A stretch of 64,000 bases of DNA from Gyrodactylus bullatarudis (lineage: Eukaryota > Platyhelminthes > Monogenea > Gyrodactylidea > Gyrodactylidae): the NCBI GenBank assembly GCA_012064415.1, contig SSNU01000042.1, forward strand, positions 529,822 through 593,821. Reading direction: 5' to 3'. Positions 11,601 through 21,171 of the stretch are shown here, one piece after another. Each line of letters opens with the position of its first letter. The first letter of the stretch is position 1. The notes under the pieces were generated by a model. That model was not told the origin of the DNA and did no database searches. It was given only the letters and a program-made list of their open reading frames with translations. Both the position numbers and the translations under genes were made by a program.

Positions 11601-14600
11601 TTTCACTCTAATCAATAGAAAAGATGCCTTCACTTGACTAATAATAATAAGAGTAATTTCTATTATTGATTCTCTGAATATGTACATCTAATATGAATAT
11701 ACAGTTTTAATGGCGGTTGTGGTATAGTGTTTCTCAACTTCTTCTTCTTCTTCATTTAAAAAAACAAAATTCTCTCCTAGTTACATATTACACACAATTT
11801 GTTTGTTTATTGCGTTATATTTACGACTTTTAGGTGGTGCAATCATGAGTCAATCTCCTTTCTTTATTGGCTTTAAAAGTTCACTTTGGACTTTTTATTG
11901 GTCCAAGTCACCTCAGCCCCAACCCCTATCGCTAACATTTGTAACACGTCTAATAAATTCTGCTATTCTTCATACACATCATGATAATAATAATAATGAT
12001 TGAATGAATTTTTCCCTTAGGTATCCACCAGGTATGACCAAAAGTCCCGGCTCTAGTGGTCAAGTGAGTTAGGCACCATTTTCACGAATTTTCAATCTCT
12101 TCATTTTCTGCACAGCAATCCCAGACCAATGAGGAGATAAAAGAGACCAGCTCAAATAGGAGTCAGAGATCAGATAAACTCTCTACGACAAGTCTGGGTA
12201 GGCCGAGGAAGAAACATGCGTCCTCCTCATCACAGAACAACCCTCAGTTCTCATCTGATTCCAACTTTAACTCCCTTCTCAATGGACAGGTCTGTTGCCT
12301 AATTAATCAACCTCATTGGTTATTATTCTATTCTGTTCATTGTATGTATTTTTAGATGAAGAATGTGGATGAGACCATGTTGAAGTTATGGAGCCTATGC
12401 GGAATAACACCAAGACCCAGTGGGAGTAATCAGGTTAACTCAAACTCTGGGAAAAGCCGAACAGGCGGCTCCATCATCATTAACCAGACAAATCCACGGT
12501 CTGGTGCCAGTTGCAAATCCACCATGAGCTGTGAATCGGCCAATTGCAATAATAATCAACTCTCAAATAATGGTGCCAGCTGCAAGGACCATTATTCCCT
12601 TGGCCCTTCCTTGATTGAAGTGAACTCGGACCTTAGTCCAATCAAGTTGTCTCAAGCCTTTACTATCATCTACCACTTGTTGACAAACTGTAGTAATCAA
12701 ATCGATTCTTTAAACAACTACAACCTCGAGTTACAAGAAAAGGTCCAGATCTTATCAAATGACCTGAACGGATACTCATCTGTGATACATCATCTGAAGC
12801 ATGACTTGACAAAGCTAAGAGTGGGTTTAACACTATAGACTGAATCGATGTCATTCGATGATCATTCATTTTTTTACACCAACACACATGATAATCAATA
12901 ATCGGTCATCTTTTGCAACTTTTAATAACACTTTTCATCTTTCAATTTTCTTCAATGAATGAACTTCACGGCTCAAGATCTCAGCTCTATCATTCCTCAA
13001 AATATGGTGCTATTCTAATTCAAAGGAAATTGTTTAAAATGATTTTTTTTGAAAATCTTCTCCCTTGAGTCATGGATTAGCATTCAATCTTTTGTTATGA
13101 ATCTACAGTTGTTTTTCAATCCAATTTTGATTTTTGGCTCAAAAAACAGGCTTTAGCAGATAAACTATTACATATTTGAATTCTACAAAAGATTACATCT
13201 ATGACCCCGGGAAGTAGGTTCTCAAACTAAACACGTTTTAAAAATCAACTCTCTTTGAAAATTAGTATAGAGCGAGTTTGACGAATGACAGAGTCAAGAT
13301 CTTTAAGGGTTAAAACTGTCTCTGAGAAAGCTTCAAAGATGGACAATTTTTGGCTCGAAAAATAAGCAAGGGTTAACCTGAGGTTAGATTCTCCCCTTTT
13401 TTTGCCTACTACTTTCAAAAGGTTATATACCCTGAAGTTTACTCTGAGAATAAATCATTACCAAGGTTCAGTTAATCTTTTTATTGAATAAGCTTATCTT
13501 TGTTTATCTCACATGATTCTTACGACTAGTCAACAATTTTCACATGTAAAAGCCCACCACAAAAAGTTTCAAAGATTAAACATTCATACTAGAAATATAC
13601 TCATATATACTCAAGCATTACCACAACGAGAGATGATTCTCTTGTTTTTACTATACACCCAACTCACCTGTATAATGACACTTTCTTTTCAAAGGACACT
13701 CTAATTGCCTACACTTATCCCCATCAGCATGGCAACACAGGATGAGTTTAGCAACAAGGTATGATAATGCAGATACCCTAGCCTACACTGTGGAGAGTAT
13801 CTGACATTATCGATTAAAACCATTGTAGAATTGTAGTTGAGACTTGGGGAATTTACTACATTTTCTTTTTTTGAACCCATGCGTTGTAGAAATATGAAAG
13901 ATTCAATTTCGAAGATTTCTCCCGACAAAGAAATCGAATCTGGTGATAGAGATGTCACGAGAAAACTTTTGACACACTCATTCTTAATCGTCTTTCAATT
14001 CCTCCAGGATGATTTCGATATGAAGTTCGAAGTGAACCGAGAAAGTTTCAACAATATCCTCACAAGGATCGAATCCTTGAGTGCCACTGCTGAGGAGACT
14101 CGTCATGAACTAAAACGAGACAACCTCCTACTCAAGGATGAATTCAGTCGGACGTCGGAAAAGTTGAACTACCAACTCAACATGAAGACCAGGGACCTTA
14201 ACGACATTATCACCAACATTCAGAATAAGGTAAGTTGGTCCCTTTGCAACCTCTCTAATTAACACTCTTTCTTGTATTTCCTTTCCAGTTTCCCATAATG
14301 GAACAGCGCTTCGAACAGCTCACAATGACCTCTAACGACCTCAGTCCATCACGCCTAATTGTCCTTAAGCTGGCCGAATTATTCATTGGCTGTATAGTCC
14401 TTTTAAATACTCTTTTTCAGTTGATTATACGCACCCTGAATGCTGGAGCGACACTCACTGATAATCGGTTCATTAGTATTTTTATAAATTTTATCATTCT
14501 ATTCCTGATACTGTCGACCCTTTTCAAGGATTACCTGCCCGATTTTCGTGTTGCCAATATGACACTGGTCAATTCATTTCTAAAGAAAAAAGGTGAATAG
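5646..14600 (+). CDS. Coiled-coil protein with two C-terminal membrane segments (TMCC-like architecture)
   Basis: Thirteen exons join in frame to 851 residues: 5646-5868, 6053-6266, 6339-6505, 6790-7078, 8076-8348, 8416-8546, 9897-9921, 12021-12063, 12116-12289, 12356-12820, 13741-13758, 14008-14229, 14289-14600. The N-terminus (residues ~45-160) is predicted helical and charged. The middle (~220-600) is Ser/Asn/Thr-rich and disordered. Residues ~620-770 form a coiled coil, and two hydrophobic segments follow (LKLAELFIGCIVLLNTLFQL and FISIFINFIILFLILSTLF) with a short basic tail. Coiled coil followed by a paired C-terminal membrane anchor is the TMCC/dementin plan, and a YQ..K.RDL..I..NIQ block resembles TMCC just before the membrane. 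Family membership is tentative. The 18-nt exon and the GTGGGT donor before it are the weakest joins. Likely an ER-membrane protein if TMCC. Confidence 0.6.
8547..9896. other. Intron of the TMCC-like gene
   Basis: 1350 nt of AT-rich sequence. Near 9665-9685 it carries a 21-bp match to 32910-32930 (GGCATACTCATCAGTCTTTA), part of a short, poorly defined dispersed repeat. No exon seen. Confidence 0.45.
11091..11330. repeat. Half copy of a foldback element
   Basis: The stretch starts AGCTAGTTGACATGAAGATG and follows the left arm of the 34592-35320 hairpin for about 240 bp. It has several indels and lacks the right arm. It lies in the TMCC-like gene's 2.1-kb intron. Confidence 0.75.
13190..13320. 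repeat. Degenerate MITE fragment
   Basis: Reverse-complement similarity to the interior of the MITE at 53517-54005, including GACGAATGACAGAGTCAAGA and the flanking GGGTTAA. It is intronic and much decayed. Confidence 0.5.
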
Positions 14601-15029
14601 GAAAAATCAAATTTTTACCTCTACAAAAAAATTCATTCAATAGATTTTTTACACACACAATGTAAATATTATTATAGTAGTAGTAAACCACACATTCGAA
14701 TTTATTTTTCAATGAAAAAGTATTTTATTTAAGTTTTGTACAGAAATAATATTACTAATAACAACAGATTTGTGGTCTACAAGTGAGAAGAGGACAAGAT
14801 CATGATTTGAATTCTACTGCTATTTTCCTAAAGCACTTATTTATACCTCATTTATTTTACACTCTAAGTTATTAAAATTCACATTATCGAACAGATTCCA
14901 CATGAATTCAATACTCATGCAGTTTGTAGAGAGATTATCATTTGTCTCGTTACTTTATTCTCGATTATCCAATGATTATATAATATTATATCGAAAGAAT
15001 ATATGAAATCCTGTAAATTTTGTCTTATG

Positions 15030-15035
15030 AATAAA
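15030..15035 (+). terminator. AATAAA, candidate polyadenylation signal of the TMCC-like gene
   Basis: First clear plus-strand AATAAA after the stop, about 430 nt downstream. Confidence 0.35.
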
Positions 15036-15059
15036 TTTAACTCGATTTAGTTTTTTCCA

Positions 15060-15065
15060 TTTATT
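15060..15065 (-). terminator. AATAAA, candidate polyadenylation signal of the homeobox gene
   Basis: Minus-strand AATAAA about 330 nt beyond the homeobox stop. It lies 25 bp from the opposing signal, so the two 3' UTRs would nearly touch. Confidence 0.35.
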
Positions 15066-15394
15066 TAATCACCGAACTACTCAAAAGTATACACTCGAAT
15101 ATATAATTTACTATGATGAATAAAAATCGTGATTCAGTGTGATGAAACCAAAATTGTATTTAATTACTAGTTACTTTGAAGTAGTTTTATAAATAATTAA
15201 TAATAATTATCGATTATATATGTTAATAAATTATTCACCTACTTACTTGTAAGTAAGTGTCATTTGTAAATATATTTTTTTCGTCAATTTTCTCACACAT
15301 CTGTGAATCACGAATTTTAAGAAGGGATTATTCAATTAAAGAAACTTGTATATTCTTATCAAGTATTAAATAACAATATGATTAAAATTAAAAA

Positions 15395-16048
15395 TCAATC
15401 AATTTTTTTCTTTCGGTCTTTGGTGCGACGATTCTGGAACCAGACCTTGATCTGAGTCTCGGTCAAGTCGAGATACTTGGCCAAGAGTTTACGCTCAACA
15501 CCGATGAGATACTGATTTGACCGGAAAATCTTCTCCAAATAAATGAGCTGGACTGTTGTAAATGTGGTTCGATTTCGTTTGGGTTTCGACATACACTGGA
15601 AATAGAAGACGTTGTCTAGGCAGAAAGGAAAAAAATGACAAATCATTCATCACAAAAATAATCAGTAGACTACTTACTAAACTCATCTAAGTAAGGATAT
15701 TCAAGTATTGTTTCAATAGATTCCTCTTGGATTTCTTCATTGTCTAACTGTAAATCTGGTCCGAATGAGGTCTCATTCCGATGGCTTGTCTGGTCTGAGA
15801 GGGACTCCCTGTCACTATCTGAATCGTCAAGATTCATTTCCTCACGTTTACGATCAATAACGGGATAGTCCAAGGTTCGCCTCGGCAACCATTTCTGTAT
15901 CAAGGCTCTGTATCAATAGTAGAGTTTCAAGATTTAAAAATCCCCTCATAGCCAAATACACTTACGAGTGTTGTACGATTGTAAAATCAGAGTCGTCTTG
16001 ATCATCATTAAAGGCTAGTCCACTGGGCTCATCTATGTTCTCTGTCAT
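15395..16048 (-). CDS. EMX/VAX-type homeodomain transcription factor
   Basis: Three exons (16048-15966, 15907-15678, 15615-15395) with 58- and 62-nt introns give 177 residues in frame. Residues ~1-110 are acidic and Ser-rich (LDDSDSDRESLSDQ). The C-terminal ~65 residues are a homeodomain ending in the basic KKKID. Helix 3 reads ETQIKVWFQNRRTK, with Gln at position 50. The loop N.Y..G.ERK.LA, with a Gly after helix 1, is typical of the EMX, VAX and NOTO groups; the preceding PKR.RT and LTETQ favour EMX or VAX. A DNA-binding regulator of anterior or neural fate is the family role. The protein is short and I see no hexapeptide or EH1 motif. Orthology cannot be settled by eye. Confidence 0.85.
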
Positions 16049-16556
16049 GTTTACGCAGTCCTGACTTTTTCAGTTGAAAAAAAAGAAAAATCAATTCATC
16101 AGTTTCTTTTGGATTATAAATAGAGTTTTGCTTCCGTGTGAGCTTGAGTGCTGTAAATCATTGGCTACTAGTCTTGTATTCGTTGTTGAGATACAATAAT
16201 AGCAATAATATTAATTGTATATAATAATACAATTAATAGTACACTTGAGCTCAAGTCAAGAGAGTATTTTGTAACGAAAACTACCGTAACCCCCCCCAGT
16301 CCCCAATTAAGAGTTTGTGATTGTCGGAGGTAGAAACATGTGAGAGAACTACAGCGGTTGATATATATTGTTACAATTAGTGACCGTTTATATCAAGGGT
16401 AGAGTGTATCGAACGAGGATGTTGACGCCCAGACGTGAAAATCTCAAGATGGATTCAGTCAGGCGTAAAAAAGAACAAGATTTTTTTCATGGATGTAAAT
16501 TCACAGGTTGAAGGAGTCTTTTGTAGAATAAAATAAAATGTTTATTTTTAAAAAGA
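16049..16556. promoter_or_regulatory. Upstream region of the homeobox gene with two strong palindromes
   Basis: This 508-bp stretch separates the homeobox start from the NOL6 3' end. It contains a 26-bp near-perfect palindrome at 16211-16236 (TTAATTGTAT...ATACAATTAA) made of two inverted TAATTG homeodomain half-sites, then a perfect 14-bp palindrome ACTTGAGCTCAAGT just after it. A minus-strand TATTTATA lies at 16115-16122, about 67 nt before the ATG. The regulatory reading is inferred. Confidence 0.4.
16541..16546 (-). terminator. AATAAA, polyadenylation signal of NOL6
   Basis: Minus-strand AATAAA 11 nt after the stop codon; a very short 3' UTR would follow. Confidence 0.5.
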
Positions 16557-19330
16557 TTAATTCTTGACTTTTTTGTTGGTTCCTTTCTTCTTTTTCGCCT
16601 TGGTCATCTTGATTGGGGTCTCACAGTGGACTGTCTCATCCAGGTCTACCGAGAAGTAATCTCCCTTCCCCCTGGGAGTCTTGGGCATTATTTCAGTAAG
16701 TAATGATTCCTCCACGTCCATATCCTTTTCGAGTTTCAGCCTATTCTGATTGAGTTTAAGTCTGAGGTCGGTCATATCGACTTTGTTTAGTTCTTGTTCA
16801 TCAAGAATCTTGGCCTCCTTTTCATCTGTTTCGGGTTTCCTTCTGTAGATCATCTTGGATCGATCGTATTTGATAACTCGTTTGATAGGCCTAACAAAGC
16901 CTCTGGAGTCTTTTAATTTTCCATTCATGCGAGTCTTGCTAGGATTTTTTCTCATGCGACCGTCTTGCAACAATACCTGAGAAGGATAGGAAGGCAGAAA
17001 TTCCTTTTCATCTTCCTCAATCGGGATGACTTCCATTTCACAGTTGTCATCATGGTTGAAGAACGACTGGCTGTCATCTTGCATCTCCTGAAGGAATTCA
17101 TAGCTGCTGATAAACTTGTTGAAGGCTACTTTGATATATTCAAAGACTTTGGTTTGATTATAAGCCAAAGAGAGGACAGATCCGTCAGTGGAGACCTGTG
17201 TTAGGCCATCCATAAAATCAGCTTCAAATGGAAATGACTGATTCAAAGGACCCTTCCATTCAACGTAAATCGGGCCAAGACCAAAGGGGTCGTAATAAAA
17301 ATTGCACAAATTTCCTAAGCTCTTTTGCATACGTGAGATGAGCCAGTCGAGGGGATTTTGATCCGAGTAGGCCGACCAATACTTGATGCCCAGGGAGTTG
17401 ACTTTACGAATAAAACCAAACTTGTATTTCTTCACTGGCAAGTAGTAGAGGTCCCTGGACTTGAGGGAGCTAAAAAAGATTCTTTGGCATTTAGATAGCT
17501 TGACAGAGGTGAGAAAGTTCCTTTGGACAACAGGGCGCTTCAGGTCCATCTTTAAATGAGACCAAGAGGCAACTGGACAGGAGGAGAAGACTCTTTGGAA
17601 ATCCTTGATTGGAGCATTAGCCAGGAACATGGCTCTGAGGATCTTGAGATGGCTCTTGGCAATGGTCTGTAGACGGTTGAATCCTTCCGTGGTGGGAGTA
17701 GTCTCTGTCCACATGGATCCTACCAGGTCGTCGGGGGTGATTAGGACCATAGGAGGTAGGTTTTCTCGTTTTGACGAGTCGAAATTCTTCAAGGCTGTCG
17801 ACAGGAGTTTGGGCTCGTCTGAGAAGGCCGAATTCAAGTTGATAACCAGAGCCTTTCTGGACCAGTCAAAGTTGGCCAGGAGATTTAGAAAGCGCAAAAG
17901 GACCACAGATGGATTGGTGACTTCTTCAGGGGGATTCGGCGATGGATTTGTCGGGCCTGGAAGGCATTCCAATAACCCTGAAGATTGCAAGACAAGCAGC
18001 TCGACAGCAATTTCCGACATCTGACATTGATTGACAATATTGAGGCCTGGGGCTGAGTTAAAGTTTTTGTTGCACCATTTCGGGAGCACGTCCATTTTCA
18101 AGTTGTCCGTGGTGAGGAAAGCATTTGATTCCATGACGAAGTTTGGCATCTGGACAAAGCCAACGCCAATAGAAGTGATCCAGCGTTTGACCAACCGGAC
18201 ACCTTCAGTGACAAAAGATCCGTAAGAGCTAGTGACACCCTTGAGAACTGAGGTTATGAAGGGGAGGTGTTTGTAGAGGAGTAACCATGCTTTGGCTTCG
18301 GGCGATTGCTCTTGATAGATGAGCTTATCAGATATGTTAAGTCCACAGGTTAACGACAATTCGACTGGCGTGTAGAAATAAAGTCGAAACTTTAAACCGG
18401 ACGTATACACATCCAACATGTTGGTATGGACAACTTTAGAAGCGATCTTATGGTGATTAAGAATCTCCTTGAAACGAATGAGAAACAGTTTTTTGAGTAG
18501 TAGGAATTCTTTCAATGATTTCGGCCACTTTGAAGAGGACTCCAGCTCAACTAGAATATACTGGACAGGATTACTGAGACAGGGGGACGTTTTGCCCATG
18601 TATTTTAGGTCTTGAAGACCACGCTTGTAAACTGTCTTGATGTTGATTGACTCGAGGAAGAGCTGGAAAGTTTGAGTAGACCGCAGCCCGGCACTGACCG
18701 GATGGATAGCTTTCAAGCTAAGTGGGAGATATTCATTGAAGGAATGAAAGAGAGTCTGCAGTTTATCGAGGATCATGTTGAGAAAGCGTTGCTTTATTTG
18801 AGTATAGCGGAGGCGGTCGTTAATTTTGGCTAGACGCTTCAAGTTGGACCCGTTAATCTGCCTGTATTCCATCGAGGGAAAGTGAGTTTTCATCACGAAA
18901 TCAATGATCTGAAAGACAATGTTCCTCTTTGACTTGAAGGAGGCGCATTCAAACAGATCCCCGTCAACATGACGCAGAAGACATTTCTTAGCCCAGAATT
19001 CCTTGAATTTATTTCCATCGTCAGTTTTACTTCTGGGGCCACGAATCGTCTTGAATTGAGATTGTGTAGCGTCAACTGTTATACAAAAGGCTACCTTATT
19101 CTCTGGAGCATTGATAGGCTCGAGAGAGGAAATTTTTATAAAACTTTTCAAGCCATAATTCAACTTTTCGTACAGATCTAAGTTGTGAGCTTCATCTAGT
19201 GTGAGTTTCTCAAACCTGAAATAATTGAAACTAGCTTACAAAACAATATTATCATATTTGAGGAGGATATCTGACATCGGAGAAGAGTATTTTAGAAGAT
19301 TTGCTCTAAAGCGCGTGTAAACCAAATTAT
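16557..19330 (-). CDS. NOL6: Nucleolar protein 6 (NOL6/Nrap), C-terminal portion
   Basis: NOL6 is a scaffold of the small-subunit processome that helps assemble early 40S precursors in the nucleolus. Two exons are visible, 19330-19240 and 19215-16557, joined across a 24-nt intron; together 915 residues. Family landmarks in order: FKEFWAKKCLLRHVDGDL (family FR.FWG.KSELRRF.DG), VRLVKRWITS, FLNLLANFDWSRKALVINLN, MVLITPDDLVGSMWTE and GLGPIYVEWKG. These cover roughly the third Nrap domain to the end. The first ~450 residues, including the N-terminal nucleotidyltransferase-like domain, are absent, and HROB occupies the DNA where upstream exons would lie. The C-terminus extends ~180 residues past the usual end and finishes in a Lys-rich tail (TKAKKKKGTNKKVKN). 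The first visible exon starts at an AG acceptor, so the gene is 5'-incomplete here. Confidence 0.85.
19216..19239 (-). other. Ultrashort intron, 24 nt (NOL6)
   Basis: Begins GTAAGC and ends TTTCAG. Reading through gives TAA at once. Removal joins ...DILLKYDNIVL to FEKLTLDEAHN in the conserved NOL6 frame. Confidence 0.75.
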
Positions 19331-19491
19331 CTGATTATTAAAACAATTTCCCAAATTTTTTCAAATTTTTTTAAATTTTCTACTGATATATTACTTTGGA
19401 ATTTCAAATCCAAAAAATTAAAAATTTATGCTACAAGGAGTTTATTGATGAAAAATAACAATCCGATTACGAATTAGAGAAAAACATCCCC
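19331..19491. promoter_or_regulatory. 161-bp gap between divergent NOL6 and HROB exons
   Basis: Very AT-rich. Either a shared promoter, if NOL6 starts nearby, or NOL6 intron. No further NOL6 exon could be read in it. Confidence 0.3.
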
Positions 19492-21171
19492 ATGAAATCC
19501 CTCCCAGGTCCTGCAGGCTCCATAAATGCTCAGGTATTCTCTTTACTAAGCTTAAATTTAAGATAAAAACTCCGTATTGTCTTCAAAACTGCTCAGTAGA
19601 CGTCAAAGTTTCCCTATCTCAAGAGAATAAAACTGAATTAAAATCAATCCTGAGTACTCTCCTGGAGAAGGATGTTTTGGATTATCTCGAGAACAATACA
19701 ATTCAAACTCTTCTTCACCAGGTTAAAATGAGGAAAAACGTCGTTTCCAAAATCCCTCTCCTCGCGGCCTTTATCAAGTCAATCGAGATTTTCCCGATTA
19801 ACGCAAAGGCAATACTCTATGATAGTTCTGAGATTGAAATTCTCTGCATTCTGGACAAGGACGTCGTCCGGGAATATTTCTCATCGAATCAGGGAGGCTG
19901 GAAGCAAAACTCCCTGATGCTGTTAAAGAGTCCGACAATGATGCAAATGGAATCGAAATCCTTTTATTTGAATGTGACCCTTGCCAACGTGGTCCGTGTC
20001 ATCAGTGGAGATGAGAAAGACAACCTAAGCAAAATTGAAATCACCCTCGACCAAGTTAAAAAGTTGGCTAACGAGAAGAAAATGACGCCGAGAGTTGAGA
20101 AGAGACACCCTGTCGAAAGACCAACGCCAATTAATCGCGGGGCAGTTGTTAATGTGAAACAATTGATGAAATCCCTTGTCACGGACAAGGCACAAAAGCC
20201 GACTCCAACACGCCAAAATGTCCAGGAAGTTAAGACGCCAATGAAGAGAAAATCAGAAAATCTTGATTGGGGCGATGGAATTGACGCGAGTATTGCCATG
20301 TTTGATGAGAACTCAATCGCCAATCAAACAATGAACAATTCAGAGAAAAAGGCCAGGCCCACCTCCTCTCTCATGGATGACTTCAATCTGGCTGACTTTG
20401 ACGAGATTTGTCTTGACTTTAACGAGAATGAAATTACCAAACGGAAGGAATTCATTCCAGAGAGAAAGAGTAAAGAAACCCATGCCGGTGTCATGTTTGA
20501 TCAGCAAATAGCAGATGCCTTTTCAGATGGTAAGTGGACCGTTTTCCTAAAACGTAAATGCAAATATAATAAAACTGATTTTAATTTTAAGATATGGATC
20601 AAATTCTATCAGAAATTATTTAATTATTTACTCATTTTTGGATCAAATATAATTTTAAATCTATAACCAGACTTATCATTTAAAATTTAATCACATACTT
20701 ACTTGTGAGTAGACACGTGAGAATTAAACAATAATTTTATATTGATAAAAATATATTTTATGTACAAATGAAATGTTAACAATATGAATCTTTACATGTT
20801 TATTTTTATATTTCATTTGAGAGGTAGTCATTAGTTATGAAAATTAGAGACAGAAATCACACACTGAACAAGCTGTTAATTATATTTCCGTGGACCAGTG
20901 AAAAATAGAAACCTTTGTAATAATAATTGAGTTTATTTACAAATAATGTAGGGGTCATCTCTCTTCTGATTGGCTGAAGAATTCTTTTTTATAAAAAAAC
21001 CATCTCTGCTTTCTGCTCTTTAAATGAACCAAATTCTGTCCTGTAATCATGTGTAGAAATGTACATAATAAATCATTGTCAAGAGAGTGTCGGAACTATA
21101 ATTTGTCCTCTCTCATCTGTCTTGCTAATTGGTTTGCTTCTCCTTCAGGGAAGAAAGAGCTTGATTATTAG
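19492..21171 (+). CDS. HROB: HROB (MCM8IP), homologous recombination OB-fold protein
   Basis: HROB recruits the MCM8-MCM9 helicase to recombination intermediates and supports DNA synthesis during repair. Three exons (19492-19533, 19563-20529, 21149-21171) give 343 residues. The first exon carries LPGPAG, the short FPGPAG motif placed before the OB-fold in vertebrate HROB. Residues ~75-165 form the OB-fold: KIPLLAAFIKSIEI, then LLKSPTMMQMESKSFYLNVT..NVVRV, matching the family's GSVLLLKQ...HYLNVTPNNLV. An acidic patch (FNLADFDEICLDFNEN) follows near the C-terminus. The protein is about half the vertebrate length, mainly for lack of the long N-terminus, so upstream exons may be missing. The final exon adds only GKKELDY; its in-frame acceptor supports it. 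Exon 1 to 2 requires a 29-nt intron or a one-base frameshift. Confidence 0.8.
19534..19562 (+). other. Ultrashort intron, 29 nt (HROB), or a single-base frameshift
   Basis: Begins GTATTC, ends TTTAAG and contains TACTAAG, a good branch-site match. Reading through from exon 1 gives a TAA just after the acceptor. The alternative is a one-base sequence or biological deletion. Confidence 0.55.
20530..21148 (+). other. Second HROB intron
   Basis: Donor GTAAGT, acceptor CTTCTCCTTCAG. It contains the minus-strand polyadenylation hexamer of the opposing CUB gene at 20932-20937. Confidence 0.6.
20932..20937 (-). terminator. AATAAA, candidate polyadenylation signal of the CUB-domain gene
   Basis: About 208 nt past the CUB stop on the minus strand, inside the second HROB intron. 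Confidence 0.4.

Larger units (their letters stand above)
14601..15394. other. Convergent 3' intergenic region
   Basis: AT-rich spacer between the tail-to-tail TMCC-like and homeobox genes. It holds the best polyadenylation hexamers of both and nothing else recognisable. Confidence 0.5.

Noticed and set aside
17605..18024. Plus-strand 139-codon open frame inside NOL6
   Set aside because: Lies antisense to strongly conserved NOL6 sequence and has no splice context or motif.
19964..20323. Minus-strand 119-codon open frame inside HROB
   Set aside because: Antisense to the HROB OB-fold exon; a frame shadow. It is also not a NOL6 exon, as none of its residues match Nrap domains.
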